Source: Lachnospiraceae bacterium
GTDB taxonomy: Bacteria; Bacillota; Clostridia; Lachnospirales; Lachnospiraceae
Reading direction: 5' to 3'
Length of the DNA stretch: 28,601 bases
NCBI GenBank assembly: GCA_019423745.1
Contig: JAHZAV010000029.1
Span: forward strand, 1 to 28,601
The position numbers were made by a program, and so were the translations under genes. The notes under the pieces are model-generated. The model was not told the origin of the DNA. It ran no database searches and was given only the letters and a program-made list of their open reading frames with translations. Position 1 is the stretch's first letter, and the number at the start of each line of letters is the position of its first letter. Below are positions 14,756 to 22,658 of the stretch, piece after piece.

Positions 14756-16072
14756 TTACTTTTCTACACAGGGGAACAGTAAAATTAACCGAAAGTATCC
14801 TTCCTTTTCTTCTACGATACATTTCCCCTCCATTTTTTGCATCATGTTCTTCATATTCTGTACCCCAATACCAGTGCTTTCTGGTTTTTCTTCTAAATTC
14901 CGAATCTTATTTTCAAAGGAAAATCCAGCCATACTTCCTTCTTCCACTGAACAAATTATCACTGGATCAAAAGGATCCGCATATTTTTCAATATTCGATG
15001 TCACATTATCTAAAATCCGCATAATATAATCTGTTGAAATCCGCAACAGTCCCTCTATCCATTTAACCTGAAATATGACCTGAAACCCTTGCTGTTCCAA
15101 ATAACTGCAAGTATCAGAAAACAGATCATAAAATAAAACTTCATACTGCTCCAACTCCTCCAGTTCAATTTCCTTCTCCCCTGCAATTATGGAATACTCA
15201 AACAGATGATCTGCCAACTGCTTCATTCGTTTTGCTTTTTGTTCTATTTTATTTAAATATGCGAAAAGCTGTTCTTTGCTTTTGTATTTCCCCTGTTTTA
15301 AAATTTCTGTATACAACATGATAGAGGTTACAGGCGTTCTTAAATCATGAGACATTTCCGTTACAATTCTCTGATTTTCTCGTGTCATTTCGGCTTCCTG
15401 CCGAATAAGATTACGAAAGGAAATCCTCATACTGTCCAATCCTTCCGCTAATGCGGTCAGCTCATCTTTTCCCTTTATCGTAATCTTATATTCCAGACTT
15501 CCCCCTTCTAAAAGCTCAATCTCTTCACTAAGTTTTCTTATATAATCTATTTTTTTTCGAATTCCCAGAAGAACAAATACGAGGAAAAATATAAATGAGA
15601 TACCCAGCTCTGCTATTATAACGTAATTATAAAGCTGATAGGTGTAAGCCCCTGTAATCGTAACTTCTGCAGTTCCATCTGTAAAATCAACCTGATAGTA
15701 GCTTTCCCATGCATAGCCTTCTCCTGTAATCTCTTCTTCCCATATTTCCTCGCCCGGATATTCAGAATTATATACCTGTATATCGTCTTTATATACCTGA
15801 ATAAACAATAACTGCTGTTGTTTTACCCATTCATTCAATTTATCTGTGTCTCTGGTAGCAATCTGCTCTTGCTTTACATATTCCTGAAGATCGTCTACAT
15901 ATTGTTGATTTTTCTTTTCAATATAATCTGTCTCTTTTAAATAACGTTCAATTACATACTCTCCGGTAAAATCAAAAACAAAAAATATCACTACTGCCCC
16001 AAATGCTGCAATAAGTAATAAACGTAAAAGCTGTGTATAAATTGAATTTCTCCTATTCGTTTCCCACGTCAA
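14756..16072 (-). CDS. Sensor histidine kinase
   Basis: The 438-residue membrane kinase has a first span (about 12-35), an extracytoplasmic sensor of about 110 residues rich in Glu, Gln and Tyr, a second span (about 150-172), a HAMP-like linker, HisKA with EMSHDLRTPVTS (phospho-acceptor His242), and an ATPase domain with N-box DNVTSNIEKYAD and the G2-like STGIGVQNM. The usual DxGxG G1 box is replaced by FSFENKIRN, as in some GHKL kinases of Firmicutes. The start codon is TTG, inside the response-regulator 3' end (20-bp overlap), with a GGGG-type ribosome site. Its partner is the regulator encoded just upstream. Position at the end of the envelope-modification operon suggests it senses envelope stress. 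Confidence 0.88.
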   Translation of the reverse strand: MTWETNRRNSIYTQLLRLLLIAAFGAVVIFFVFDFTGEYVIERYLKETDYIEKKNQQYVDDLQEYVKQEQIATRDTDKLNEWVKQQQLLFIQVYKDDIQVYNSEYPGEEIWEEEITGEGYAWESYYQVDFTDGTAEVTITGAYTYQLYNYVIIAELGISFIFFLVFVLLGIRKKIDYIRKLSEEIELLEGGSLEYKITIKGKDELTALAEGLDSMRISFRNLIRQEAEMTRENQRIVTEMSHDLRTPVTSIMLYTEILKQGKYKSKEQLFAYLNKIEQKAKRMKQLADHLFEYSIIAGEKEIELEELEQYEVLFYDLFSDTCSYLEQQGFQVIFQVKWIEGLLRISTDYIMRILDNVTSNIEKYADPFDPVIICSVEEGSMAGFSFENKIRNLEEKPESTGIGVQNMKNMMQKMEGKCIVEEKEGYFRLILLFPCVEK

Positions 16073-16769
16073 ACTTATACCCCTTTCCCCACACAGTTTT
16101 AATGTACTTTGGAAACTTTGGATCCTCTTCTACCTTTACCCTGAGTTTTCGAATATGTACCATAACAGTACTGTTACAGGAATAAAAATACGGCTCATTC
16201 CACACACTTTCATAGATATTTTGTGCAGAAAATATTTTTTTTGGGTGACGCATCATAAGTAGAAGCATGTTATATTCAATATCTGACATCTCTTTTTCCA
16301 CACCATTCACATACACCTCATTAAAAGATTCATGAATTTGAATACCTCCTATCTCCAGGTACGGTTCTTCTTTTTCGGTCTTTCCCCCAGTCCTTCCCAT
16401 GTAAATGTTATAACGTCTCATCAGTGCTTTTACTCTTCCTAGAAGTTCAGCATAAGAAAATGGTTTTGGCAGATAGTCATCGCCTCCTGCCATCAAACCG
16501 ATTAACTTATCTGATTCTTGTGCCTTTGCAGTAAGAAACAATACTGGAACATTAGAAACCTTGCGAATTTCCTCACAAGTCCTCAATCCTGACATACCAG
16601 GCATCATAATATCCAATATCACCAGATCTGTATTCTCGTCCAGAAGTTCCAAGCCTTTTCTTCCGTTTTCAGCCTCTGTAACCTTATAATTTTCACTTTC
16701 TAACAGAATACGAATACCTTCCCGAATATCCGCATCATCTTCCACTATCAATACTCGCTCTTTATTCAT
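16053..16769 (-). CDS. OmpR-family response regulator
   Basis: This 238-residue protein has a receiver domain (acidic pocket ED at 10-12, phospho-acceptor Asp53 in VILDIMMPG, Lys in YLPKPF) and a C-terminal winged helix (IEYNMLLLMMRHPKKIFSAQNIYESVW, STVMVHIRKLRVKVEEDP, YIKTVWGKGYKFD). The length is typical. It overlaps the kinase gene by 20 bp. It is separated from the SGNH gene by 330 bp that hold two small ORFs. A candidate target is the set of 10-11-bp direct repeats upstream of the lipoprotein gene that heads this gene run (23165-23185); OmpR-family proteins bind such tandem sites. Confidence 0.93.
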   Translation of the reverse strand: MNKERVLIVEDDADIREGIRILLESENYKVTEAENGRKGLELLDENTDLVILDIMMPGMSGLRTCEEIRKVSNVPVLFLTAKAQESDKLIGLMAGGDDYLPKPFSYAELLGRVKALMRRYNIYMGRTGGKTEKEEPYLEIGGIQIHESFNEVYVNGVEKEMSDIEYNMLLLMMRHPKKIFSAQNIYESVWNEPYFYSCNSTVMVHIRKLRVKVEEDPKFPKYIKTVWGKGYKFDVGNE

Positions 16770-16802
16770 TTTCTATATTTTCCTCTTCTTCCGGGATTCC
16801 TC

Positions 16803-16913
16803 CTATTTTTTCCCCTGTACGATTTTAACATCCCCTGGATAGTTGTGAATTCTCCCAACGAGAAGTGCCCCTATCTCCATTTGTACCATGCATCCGAAAT
16901 AATCATATTCCAT
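16803..16913 (-). CDS. Cryptic 36-residue ORF upstream of the response regulator
   Basis: This short ORF begins MEYDYFGCMVQMEIGALLVG and ends KIVQGKK. Its ATG overlaps the stop codon of the preceding open frame (TGATG), a normal translational-coupling arrangement, and it ends 33 bp before the response-regulator start. The residue composition looks protein-like rather than random. I recognise no family. It may be a decayed gene fragment or a genuine small protein. Confidence 0.35.
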   Translation of the reverse strand: MEYDYFGCMVQMEIGALLVGRIHNYPGDVKIVQGKK

Positions 16914-17038
16914 CAAATTAATTCGGTTCCTCTTTCTTCGATACCTGTGATTCTGTAGGTGTCTTCAGCATCTACCTGCCTGAAATCGTATGTTATAAAA
17001 ATCGAATCAGTAAGGTGTCCGCCTTCATACTTCCAATC
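16913..17038 (-). pseudogene. Protein-like open frame without start codon (possible gene remnant)
   Basis: A 41-codon open frame on the minus strand translates to a protein-like stretch, including GGHLTDSIFITYDFRQVDAE and YRITGIEERG. It is bounded upstream by stop codons and has no ATG, GTG or TTG start in frame. It ends with TGA overlapping the ATG of the 36-residue ORF. This could be the 3' remnant of a deleted gene between the SGNH gene and the two-component genes. I do not recognise the family. The rest of the 16770-17099 gap shows only a weak promoter candidate (minus strand TTTACG-17-TATTTT near 17050-17080). Confidence 0.35.
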
Positions 17039-17099
17039 CTAATATTAAAATAACAAATTCTATCATACCCGTAAACAAAATTTCGATTTTTCCCAGCCT

Positions 17100-18107
17100 T
17101 CAATTTGCTTTCTTCTCATTCTTATTCATCTCTTTCAAATATTCCTCTGATTTTGCAGCATAATCTTTTTCTATTTTCTGCCATTCAGCGTATCGTTTCT
17201 CATTCCTGCGATTAGGCAGTTCGTACTGTGTACTTAAATATTCTCCAAGATATTGTGATACTTTCCTTGCTCCTGACAGATTCAGATGATCCCCTTTGTC
17301 CAGACTGTCGGTTGTCCAATCTGTTCCTAATTCTTCAAGTTTTAAGTTCATATCTAAATATTCCAAATGATGTTCTTTTGCATATGCTTGAATACTATTA
17401 TGTCTCGAATAATTATAATTTAGTGGGGATGGTGTACTGACAAGAAGCAATTTGGTTCCATTCTTTTCGCACAAATTGATAATACTGTCCATATATTGTA
17501 TTACTGTATCCGGCATCTGGGCTTTCTGCTTAGTTTCCATCATATACTCACCTTTTTCATATGGTTGAACTGCACAGCGGAAAGCAAATCCTTTGTAATT
17601 TTCTTCCGGATACTCTTTATCGATTACAAAAGATTTCCAAATATCATGTCCTCGAAGAATTGAAATATAATGATTTCCCCACTCTTCCAACGTTTCCTTC
17701 AGATTCATCAAACCATCTGCCAGCATTCCCCGAAACATCGTATTGGTTTCCAAAATGACCAGTTTCGGAGCCTGCGTTTCAAATGCAGTTTCCAGGACAT
17801 GATATGTTTCCTGTATTCTCTGCCCGGGCTGACCGCAAACATAAGCAGCAATTCCATGATCCTTCCATAACTCCATAGGCGATATAGAAGAATAGCTTAA
17901 ACTGTCACCCACTACAATCACATCAATACTATCTTCCGGCTCTCTTAAAATACGAAAAATGCTTTTGTTTCTGCTATGTACGAGGTTATCATTCTTTATA
18001 AATGCCTGCTCTATTTTCCCTGATACCCCCATTAAAATTCCAATCAAAATTGCAAAAAACGCTATGGTTTTTGCCACTCTTTTTCCCATACTTTTAAAAT
18101 CCCGCAT
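17100..18107 (-). CDS. Membrane-anchored SGNH-hydrolase-like protein (DltD-like role)
   Basis: The 335-residue protein has one N-terminal membrane anchor (about 12-30) and an extracytoplasmic SGNH/GDSL-type domain. The nucleophile motif is VVGDSLSYSSI (Ser69) and the Asp-His motif is KGDHLNLSGA (Asp273, His274). Position directly after an MBOAT gene and upstream carrier-protein genes parallels dltD, whose product works with DltB to move D-alanine onto teichoic acids. It is shorter than typical DltD. Its start overlaps the MBOAT 3' end by 14 bp, so translation is coupled. The C-terminus is a charged helix (SEEYLKEMNKNEKKAN). Catalytic activity as an acyltransferase or esterase is inferred from the triad. 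Confidence 0.85.
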   Translation of the reverse strand: MRDFKSMGKRVAKTIAFFAILIGILMGVSGKIEQAFIKNDNLVHSRNKSIFRILREPEDSIDVIVVGDSLSYSSISPMELWKDHGIAAYVCGQPGQRIQETYHVLETAFETQAPKLVILETNTMFRGMLADGLMNLKETLEEWGNHYISILRGHDIWKSFVIDKEYPEENYKGFAFRCAVQPYEKGEYMMETKQKAQMPDTVIQYMDSIINLCEKNGTKLLLVSTPSPLNYNYSRHNSIQAYAKEHHLEYLDMNLKLEELGTDWTTDSLDKGDHLNLSGARKVSQYLGEYLSTQYELPNRRNEKRYAEWQKIEKDYAAKSEEYLKEMNKNEKKAN

Positions 18108-19683
18108 AAATCATGTCCACCTGCTGATAGCCAATTCCATAAGCTCCAAAAATTACGATTGCCAAAATAAGTCCATAATATATTGCCCACCTGACCGGAA
18201 GATACAATTTGCCAATGCCTTCTTCACCCAGCAGATTCCTTTCTTTTATGATTCCAACTACACCTACAACTACACAGCCTATCAGGATGGCAAGATAATC
18301 TGCCTTATCCAGCCCTAAATTTAACAGCGTTCCATCCCATAGTTTCTGCACTTCAAAATTGTGAAACATACTTCGAAACATACGGATTCCTGCTCGCAGA
18401 CCGTTTGCTCTAAAAAACAATTCCCCTGTAAAAATAATGATCCATGTTTTCATGATCTGTATTGTCCGATAATAAAAAGCCTGTTCCTTAAGATGTAACA
18501 ACTTGATAGTTTTCCCTCTTACCGGTTCCAGAGCAACCCCTGCAAGAAGGATGGTAAAGTAGTACATTCCATAGAAAATATAACTCCATTTGGCGCCATG
18601 CCATAAACCATTGCACAACCAAACCGGAAAAAGACAAAAAGCGGAAACTCCCAGCTTAGTTATGTATTTCCCCAGATGCGCTTTTCCAAATTTGTTCCAT
18701 TTCTTCACAAATCCTGATACGGACACAGGATAGAAAATGTAGGTTTTAAACCATACCCCCAATGTAATATGCCACCGTCTCCAAAACTCTGCTGCATTTT
18801 TAGAAGCAAAAGGCTGACAAAAGTTTTCCGGAAGAGTAATGCCAAACATCTTGCCACTCCCAATAATGATATCCATGCATCCAGAAAATTCCATATAAAG
18901 CTGTACCGTATAAGCTACCGCTGCAACTGCAATCATGACACCATGATAATTTTCATAATGTTCAAAGATTGTCTGTACCACCATATAGAGCCGGTCAGCA
19001 ATTATCATCTTCTTGAACAGCCCCCATAAGATCCTGACACTGCCCCTGGACAGATTTTCTCCTTTCAGAGAATTTCCTTCCCACAGTGCATCTGCTGTCT
19101 GAGAATACATGCTGATCGGACCTTCCATAATCTGTGGAAAGAACCCCAGAAATAAGGCTATTTTCCCCGGATGCTGCCGTCCATCGACCTTCCCCCAATA
19201 AACATCTGCCATATATCCAATAGCCTGAAGAGTATAGAAAGAAATCCCTATCGGAAGAATCAGTGTTTTGGGCTGCAATGCAAACTGGCTTCCTGCCACC
19301 TCAAACACATAATTAGTGTTCTGGACAAAGAAATTATAATATTTCAAGTAGAACAAGGCTGACAAAAGTAGAATAATCCCTCCTGCCAGTATCATCTTCT
19401 CTCGTTTTTTATACTGCTTCTTTATTTGGCTGCGCTTCTCTCCAGAGACTTCAGAAACGGCTATACTGCACTCAAGTTTTACCGAAGATATCCATACGCC
19501 TATATAATGGGTAATTAATGTTGTCCCCATCAGGTAGATAACCAGCTTTCCACTGATGATCCAGAAAAAAGCGTATCCTGAAAGTACCAGAGTTACCCAC
19601 CGTACCTTTTTCGGCGTCAGCTGATAAATAAGAAGTACCGCCGGAAGAAAGAGAAATAAGTATATTGACGTATGATATGCCAT
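18094..19683 (-). CDS. MBOAT-family O-acyltransferase (DltB/AlgI-like)
   Basis: This 529-residue polytopic membrane protein shows MBOAT hallmarks: N-terminal FLFLPAVLLIYQLTPKKVRW, ILPIGISFYTLQAIGYMADVYWG, FWRRWHITLGVWFKTYIFYPVS, and the catalytic region CNGLWHGAKWSYIFYG with the invariant His362. Members pass acyl groups from carrier proteins or CoA to extracellular polymers: DltB for D-alanine on teichoic acid, AlgI for acetate on alginate. The adjacent carrier gene (19685-19915) argues for a carrier-bound donor as in DltB. It starts 1 bp after the carrier-protein gene ends and overlaps the SGNH gene, all on one message. Confidence 0.93.
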   Translation of the reverse strand: MAYHTSIYLFLFLPAVLLIYQLTPKKVRWVTLVLSGYAFFWIISGKLVIYLMGTTLITHYIGVWISSVKLECSIAVSEVSGEKRSQIKKQYKKREKMILAGGIILLLSALFYLKYYNFFVQNTNYVFEVAGSQFALQPKTLILPIGISFYTLQAIGYMADVYWGKVDGRQHPGKIALFLGFFPQIMEGPISMYSQTADALWEGNSLKGENLSRGSVRILWGLFKKMIIADRLYMVVQTIFEHYENYHGVMIAVAAVAYTVQLYMEFSGCMDIIIGSGKMFGITLPENFCQPFASKNAAEFWRRWHITLGVWFKTYIFYPVSVSGFVKKWNKFGKAHLGKYITKLGVSAFCLFPVWLCNGLWHGAKWSYIFYGMYYFTILLAGVALEPVRGKTIKLLHLKEQAFYYRTIQIMKTWIIIFTGELFFRANGLRAGIRMFRSMFHNFEVQKLWDGTLLNLGLDKADYLAILIGCVVVGVVGIIKERNLLGEEGIGKLYLPVRWAIYYGLILAIVIFGAYGIGYQQVDMIYAGF

Positions 19684-19684
19684 A

Positions 19685-19915
19685 TTAATTCTCCTTCAAT
19701 CTCTGAACCATATTCCACATAGCATTTACTGAATTCAGATTTTCAGGACGCATTTCTGACGCTTCTATCTCAATATCAAATGCATCTTCCAATTCCGATA
19801 TAAGTGAGATTACACCAAATGAGTCCAAAATCTTATCATCAATCAATGCACTTTCATTTTTCCAATCAATAGTTTCATCAATTTCCATTAAAACATTCAT
19901 TAAAGTTTCCATCAT
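19685..19915 (-). CDS. Acyl/aminoacyl carrier protein (DltC-like)
   Basis: With the start at 19915 this carrier protein has 76 residues. I prefer that ATG because GGAG lies 6 nt upstream and the start overlaps the upstream stop codon (ATGA); a longer frame from 19939 has no better ribosome site. The 4'-phosphopantetheine site is ILDSFGVISL with Ser32, very like the LDSxG motif of DltC, followed by LEDAFDIEIEASEM typical of carrier-protein helix II-III. It should hold an activated amino acid as a thioester, delivered by the adenylation enzyme encoded two genes upstream, and hand it to the MBOAT protein encoded next. Confidence 0.9.
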   Translation of the reverse strand: MMETLMNVLMEIDETIDWKNESALIDDKILDSFGVISLISELEDAFDIEIEASEMRPENLNSVNAMWNMVQRLKEN

Positions 19916-21093
19916 TTTATCTCCTTTTCCATATTCCACTCGTATGTTTCATGTCTGTCCCTTACTAATTTCCAGCCCGTTTTCCCTTCATAAAATGCAA
20001 TCTGGGGCAATTCATGGCTTAAGAAAAGTGCCATACCTTCCGTCATTGCATAAGCACCTGTCTGTTCAAAAATCAACACATTTCCAACTTGCAAATCGGC
20101 AATTTCCACCTTTTGCATCAGTATATCGTTCACCGTACACAATGAACCACATACAACATATTCCTGTTTTGAACCTTCTTCACACCCTGGACTGACTTGA
20201 AAATTAGGGCAATACATCCCCCTGATTTGTCCATCATAATTGATCTGATGGATTCCCCCATCCAGGATGCAGTAATTCCTTCCATTATTACACTTTATAT
20301 CTTTTACACTGGTAAAATAATAGCCACACTTTGCTGCGAGAGCACGTCCCATTTCCAACACAACATTTCCATGCCAGTTCATATTTCGAACAGCACCCGC
20401 CATTACAGCAATATCTTCTCCCAATGTATCCTTCTGCCCTTGAAAATATCTGACAGCTATTCCAGGACCATATTCCAACTCTTTAATCCGCAATCCGGAT
20501 GACTCCGCTTCCAGTAAGAAGTTATCCAGATAGGTCAATTCTTGTTTTATCTTCTCCGTTGTTTTTTTCTGTGTCCCCGAAAAATAATGAATTCCCCGTA
20601 TTTTCAAAAACGGATACTTACTTTTCTCTGAAAGCATATGTCGTACCATTTTCTCATCCATTCCAAACTGATTGCCGCTGGTCAGTCTAAGATATATGGA
20701 AATTTCTTCTTTATGTACATCACACCATTCCACAAAAGTTTGAAATTGATCTGGAGATTCAACTGTATAAAGACAATTCCCCCGGTAATGCATCAAAATT
20801 TCATAGATATCTTCTTTTTTCTTAAGTACTCCTGATATCAATATTTTTTTAGCACTAATTCCGAGTTTTCTACAAATTTCAAACTCCCCCATGGAACAAA
20901 CTTCAATCCTGTCGATTTCTTCTGCCATTTGTCTTGTCAAAAATGGATTGGCTTTCATAGCAAAACAGATATCAGCACTCCCCTCCAACTTTTCACGAAA
21001 GAGCGCTACCGTTTCTCTCATTTCATCTATGTTAAATACATAAAGTGGCGTACCATATTTTACAATTCCTTGTTCCAATATTTTTTTATCCAT
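19912..21093 (-). CDS. Fold-III PLP-dependent decarboxylase-like enzyme (LysA/ODC/BtrK superfamily)
   Basis: From the ATG at 21093 the protein has 393 residues. That start has GGGGGA 5 nt upstream and follows the adenylation-gene stop by 1 bp. It shows the alanine-racemase-like barrel and C-terminal domain of diaminopimelate/ornithine decarboxylases: PLP lysine in ICFAMKANP (Lys47), glycine loop EYGPGIAVRY, EMGRALAAKCGYY (LysA has EPGR), and CGSLCTVNDIL with Cys319 and Asp323, the cross-subunit active-site pair. The usual HIGSQ motif reads YFSGTQ. Canonical dlt operons lack such an enzyme. In butirosin biosynthesis the related BtrK decarboxylates glutamyl-carrier protein to GABA-carrier protein; a similar step on the adjacent carrier is the best hypothesis. 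A free amino-acid decarboxylase or racemase cannot be excluded. Confidence 0.85.
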   Translation of the reverse strand: MDKKILEQGIVKYGTPLYVFNIDEMRETVALFREKLEGSADICFAMKANPFLTRQMAEEIDRIEVCSMGEFEICRKLGISAKKILISGVLKKKEDIYEILMHYRGNCLYTVESPDQFQTFVEWCDVHKEEISIYLRLTSGNQFGMDEKMVRHMLSEKSKYPFLKIRGIHYFSGTQKKTTEKIKQELTYLDNFLLEAESSGLRIKELEYGPGIAVRYFQGQKDTLGEDIAVMAGAVRNMNWHGNVVLEMGRALAAKCGYYFTSVKDIKCNNGRNYCILDGGIHQINYDGQIRGMYCPNFQVSPGCEEGSKQEYVVCGSLCTVNDILMQKVEIADLQVGNVLIFEQTGAYAMTEGMALFLSHELPQIAFYEGKTGWKLVRDRHETYEWNMEKEIK

Positions 21094-21094
21094 T

Positions 21095-22603
21095 TCATTC
21101 CCCCAATTTCTGCCGGAAAAAGTTCCGGTCTGTTTTTCCATTTTTATTCAAAGGCATCGAATCCGTTTTTATAAGTTTATGAGGAATCATATAAACTGGA
21201 AGTTTTTTCTTCATTTTCTCTTTAATCTCATCTGTATTGATATCGCCCAGATAAAATGCCACTAACCGATTTCTTTTTTCATCCATGACGCATACTGCTC
21301 TATCCAGTCCACTTACCTGTTCCATCACACACTCAATCTCTTCCAATTCAATCCGATGTCCCATATGTTTAATCTGAAAATCCTTTCGCCCGGAAAAATA
21401 AAGCTCACCATCCTTGCCGTAATACCCCAAATCACCCGTTTTATAACAGCGCTTCTGTTGTTCACTATCCTCAGGATAATTGATAAATTTTTTCTTTGTT
21501 TCCTCCGTATTACGGTAATATCCTTCTGAAAGGGATTCTCCGGAAACACAGATTTCTCCAGTTCTTCCCGGATCCACAATTTCCTTTTCGCTTTCATCCA
21601 AAAGAAATACCTCCCTGCCTGGGAATGCTTTGCCGATAGGAATTTTTTCTCCATCCGGAATCATTTCTTCCACTCGGTAATAGGTACAATTACAGGTAAC
21701 TTCTGTTGGGCCATACAAATTGACGAATTCCGCCCAAGGCAGAGCTGACTGCCACATTCTCAGCTGCTTCACCGGCATAACTTCTCCACTGAAAAGGATC
21801 TTCTTTACTGTATGGGGTATTTTGTAGGATAGCCCCTTTAAGACCGCTACCAGACTAAGCGCGGATACCGCCCATATAAGAACCGTCACTTCTTTTTGGC
21901 ACAGATAGTCCAACAAAACGGGCGGCGTAGAAAATAGTTCTTTGGGGAGAAGAACCAATGTTGCTCCGGTAAACATGCTCGTATAAATATCTTTTACGGA
22001 AACGTCAAAGTCAAATGGCGCCTGATTTCCAATTTTGTCATATACCGTAAAATCAAATATCTGAACAAAATGTGAAATAAAATCTATGGCTGCCCGATGG
22101 CTGACTACAATTCCTTTCGGGGTTCCGGTAGAACCGGACGTAAAGATTCCATACAGTATATCTGTATCCTTACTATGTTCCCGGATTTTCCAAAGCAAAT
22201 CCCAATCTTCCTTTTCCAACATGCCATCCTCTATCCGATAAGTATTTCCCTGATAATCTGTCTGCTTTAATACTTCTCCAGTTTTTTCATTTATGACAAC
22301 AAGATCCGGCTCCAACACATTTAGAATTTCCTGGATCCTATTTGCTGGCTGTGCGGGATCGATCACAACATAAAATCCCCCTGCATACACGCTGCCAAAC
22401 ATTGCCGCTAATGTAGCGGCTCTTTTTTCCGCAAGAATAGCCACTGGTTTCCCATGTCTGACTTTTTTTACAAATGCCGTGCCCATCTGCCTGGATAGTT
22501 CTGCCAGCTCCTTCCATGTAAGAACAAACTTTCCGTCATCTACCGCTGTATGGTGAGGATACATCATCTCTGTTTTTTCTAAATACTCTAGAATATTCCA
22601 CAT
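21095..22603 (-). CDS. Amino acid adenylation enzyme (DltA-like)
   Basis: The 502-residue stand-alone adenylation domain matches DltA in length. Core motifs: FTSGSTGTPKG (154-164), QAPFDFDVSVKDIY (194-207), LFSGEVMP (Ser272), NLYGPTEVTCN, YKTGDLGYYGKDGELYFSGR, and C-terminal NKNGKTDR with the A10 lysine (Lys490). It activates an amino acid with ATP and loads it on the carrier protein. Pocket residues differ from D-alanine-specific DltA: the Cys of MFCGEV, linked to D-Ala selectivity, is Ser272 here, and the position after FDVSV is Lys204 where DltA has Met. Asp200, the alpha-amino anchor, is kept. A substrate other than D-alanine is therefore likely. The start follows AAAGGA; the gene lies 55 bp after the lipoprotein gene, across a stem-loop. 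Confidence 0.88.
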   Translation of the reverse strand: MWNILEYLEKTEMMYPHHTAVDDGKFVLTWKELAELSRQMGTAFVKKVRHGKPVAILAEKRAATLAAMFGSVYAGGFYVVIDPAQPANRIQEILNVLEPDLVVINEKTGEVLKQTDYQGNTYRIEDGMLEKEDWDLLWKIREHSKDTDILYGIFTSGSTGTPKGIVVSHRAAIDFISHFVQIFDFTVYDKIGNQAPFDFDVSVKDIYTSMFTGATLVLLPKELFSTPPVLLDYLCQKEVTVLIWAVSALSLVAVLKGLSYKIPHTVKKILFSGEVMPVKQLRMWQSALPWAEFVNLYGPTEVTCNCTYYRVEEMIPDGEKIPIGKAFPGREVFLLDESEKEIVDPGRTGEICVSGESLSEGYYRNTEETKKKFINYPEDSEQQKRCYKTGDLGYYGKDGELYFSGRKDFQIKHMGHRIELEEIECVMEQVSGLDRAVCVMDEKRNRLVAFYLGDINTDEIKEKMKKKLPVYMIPHKLIKTDSMPLNKNGKTDRNFFRQKLGE

Positions 22604-22622
22604 ATTATAATCCTTTCAAAAG

Positions 22623-22654
22623 AAATGGACTGCACGTTATCATGCAGTCCATTT
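22623..22654 (-). terminator. Stem-loop between lipoprotein and adenylation genes (terminator or attenuator)
   Basis: Perfect 12-bp stem AAATGGACTGCA / TGCAGTCCATTT with an 8-nt loop. On the minus strand it runs into CATTTCTTTTG. No clear promoter fits in the 55-bp gap before the adenylation gene. It probably acts as a partial terminator that sets a high lipoprotein-to-enzyme ratio, or as a full terminator if an unseen promoter exists. Confidence 0.65.
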
Positions 22655-22658
22655 ATCG

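Noticed and set aside
16770..17099. A structured RNA or riboswitch in the gap before the response regulator
   Set aside because: No strong hairpin or conserved riboswitch motif was visible. Protein-like open frames explain the region better.
17100..22603. A canonical dltABCD D-alanylation operon
   Set aside because: Gene order and content differ: a PLP decarboxylase-like gene lies between adenylation and carrier genes, no DltX-like peptide was seen, the SGNH protein is short, and the DltA selectivity cysteine is replaced by serine.
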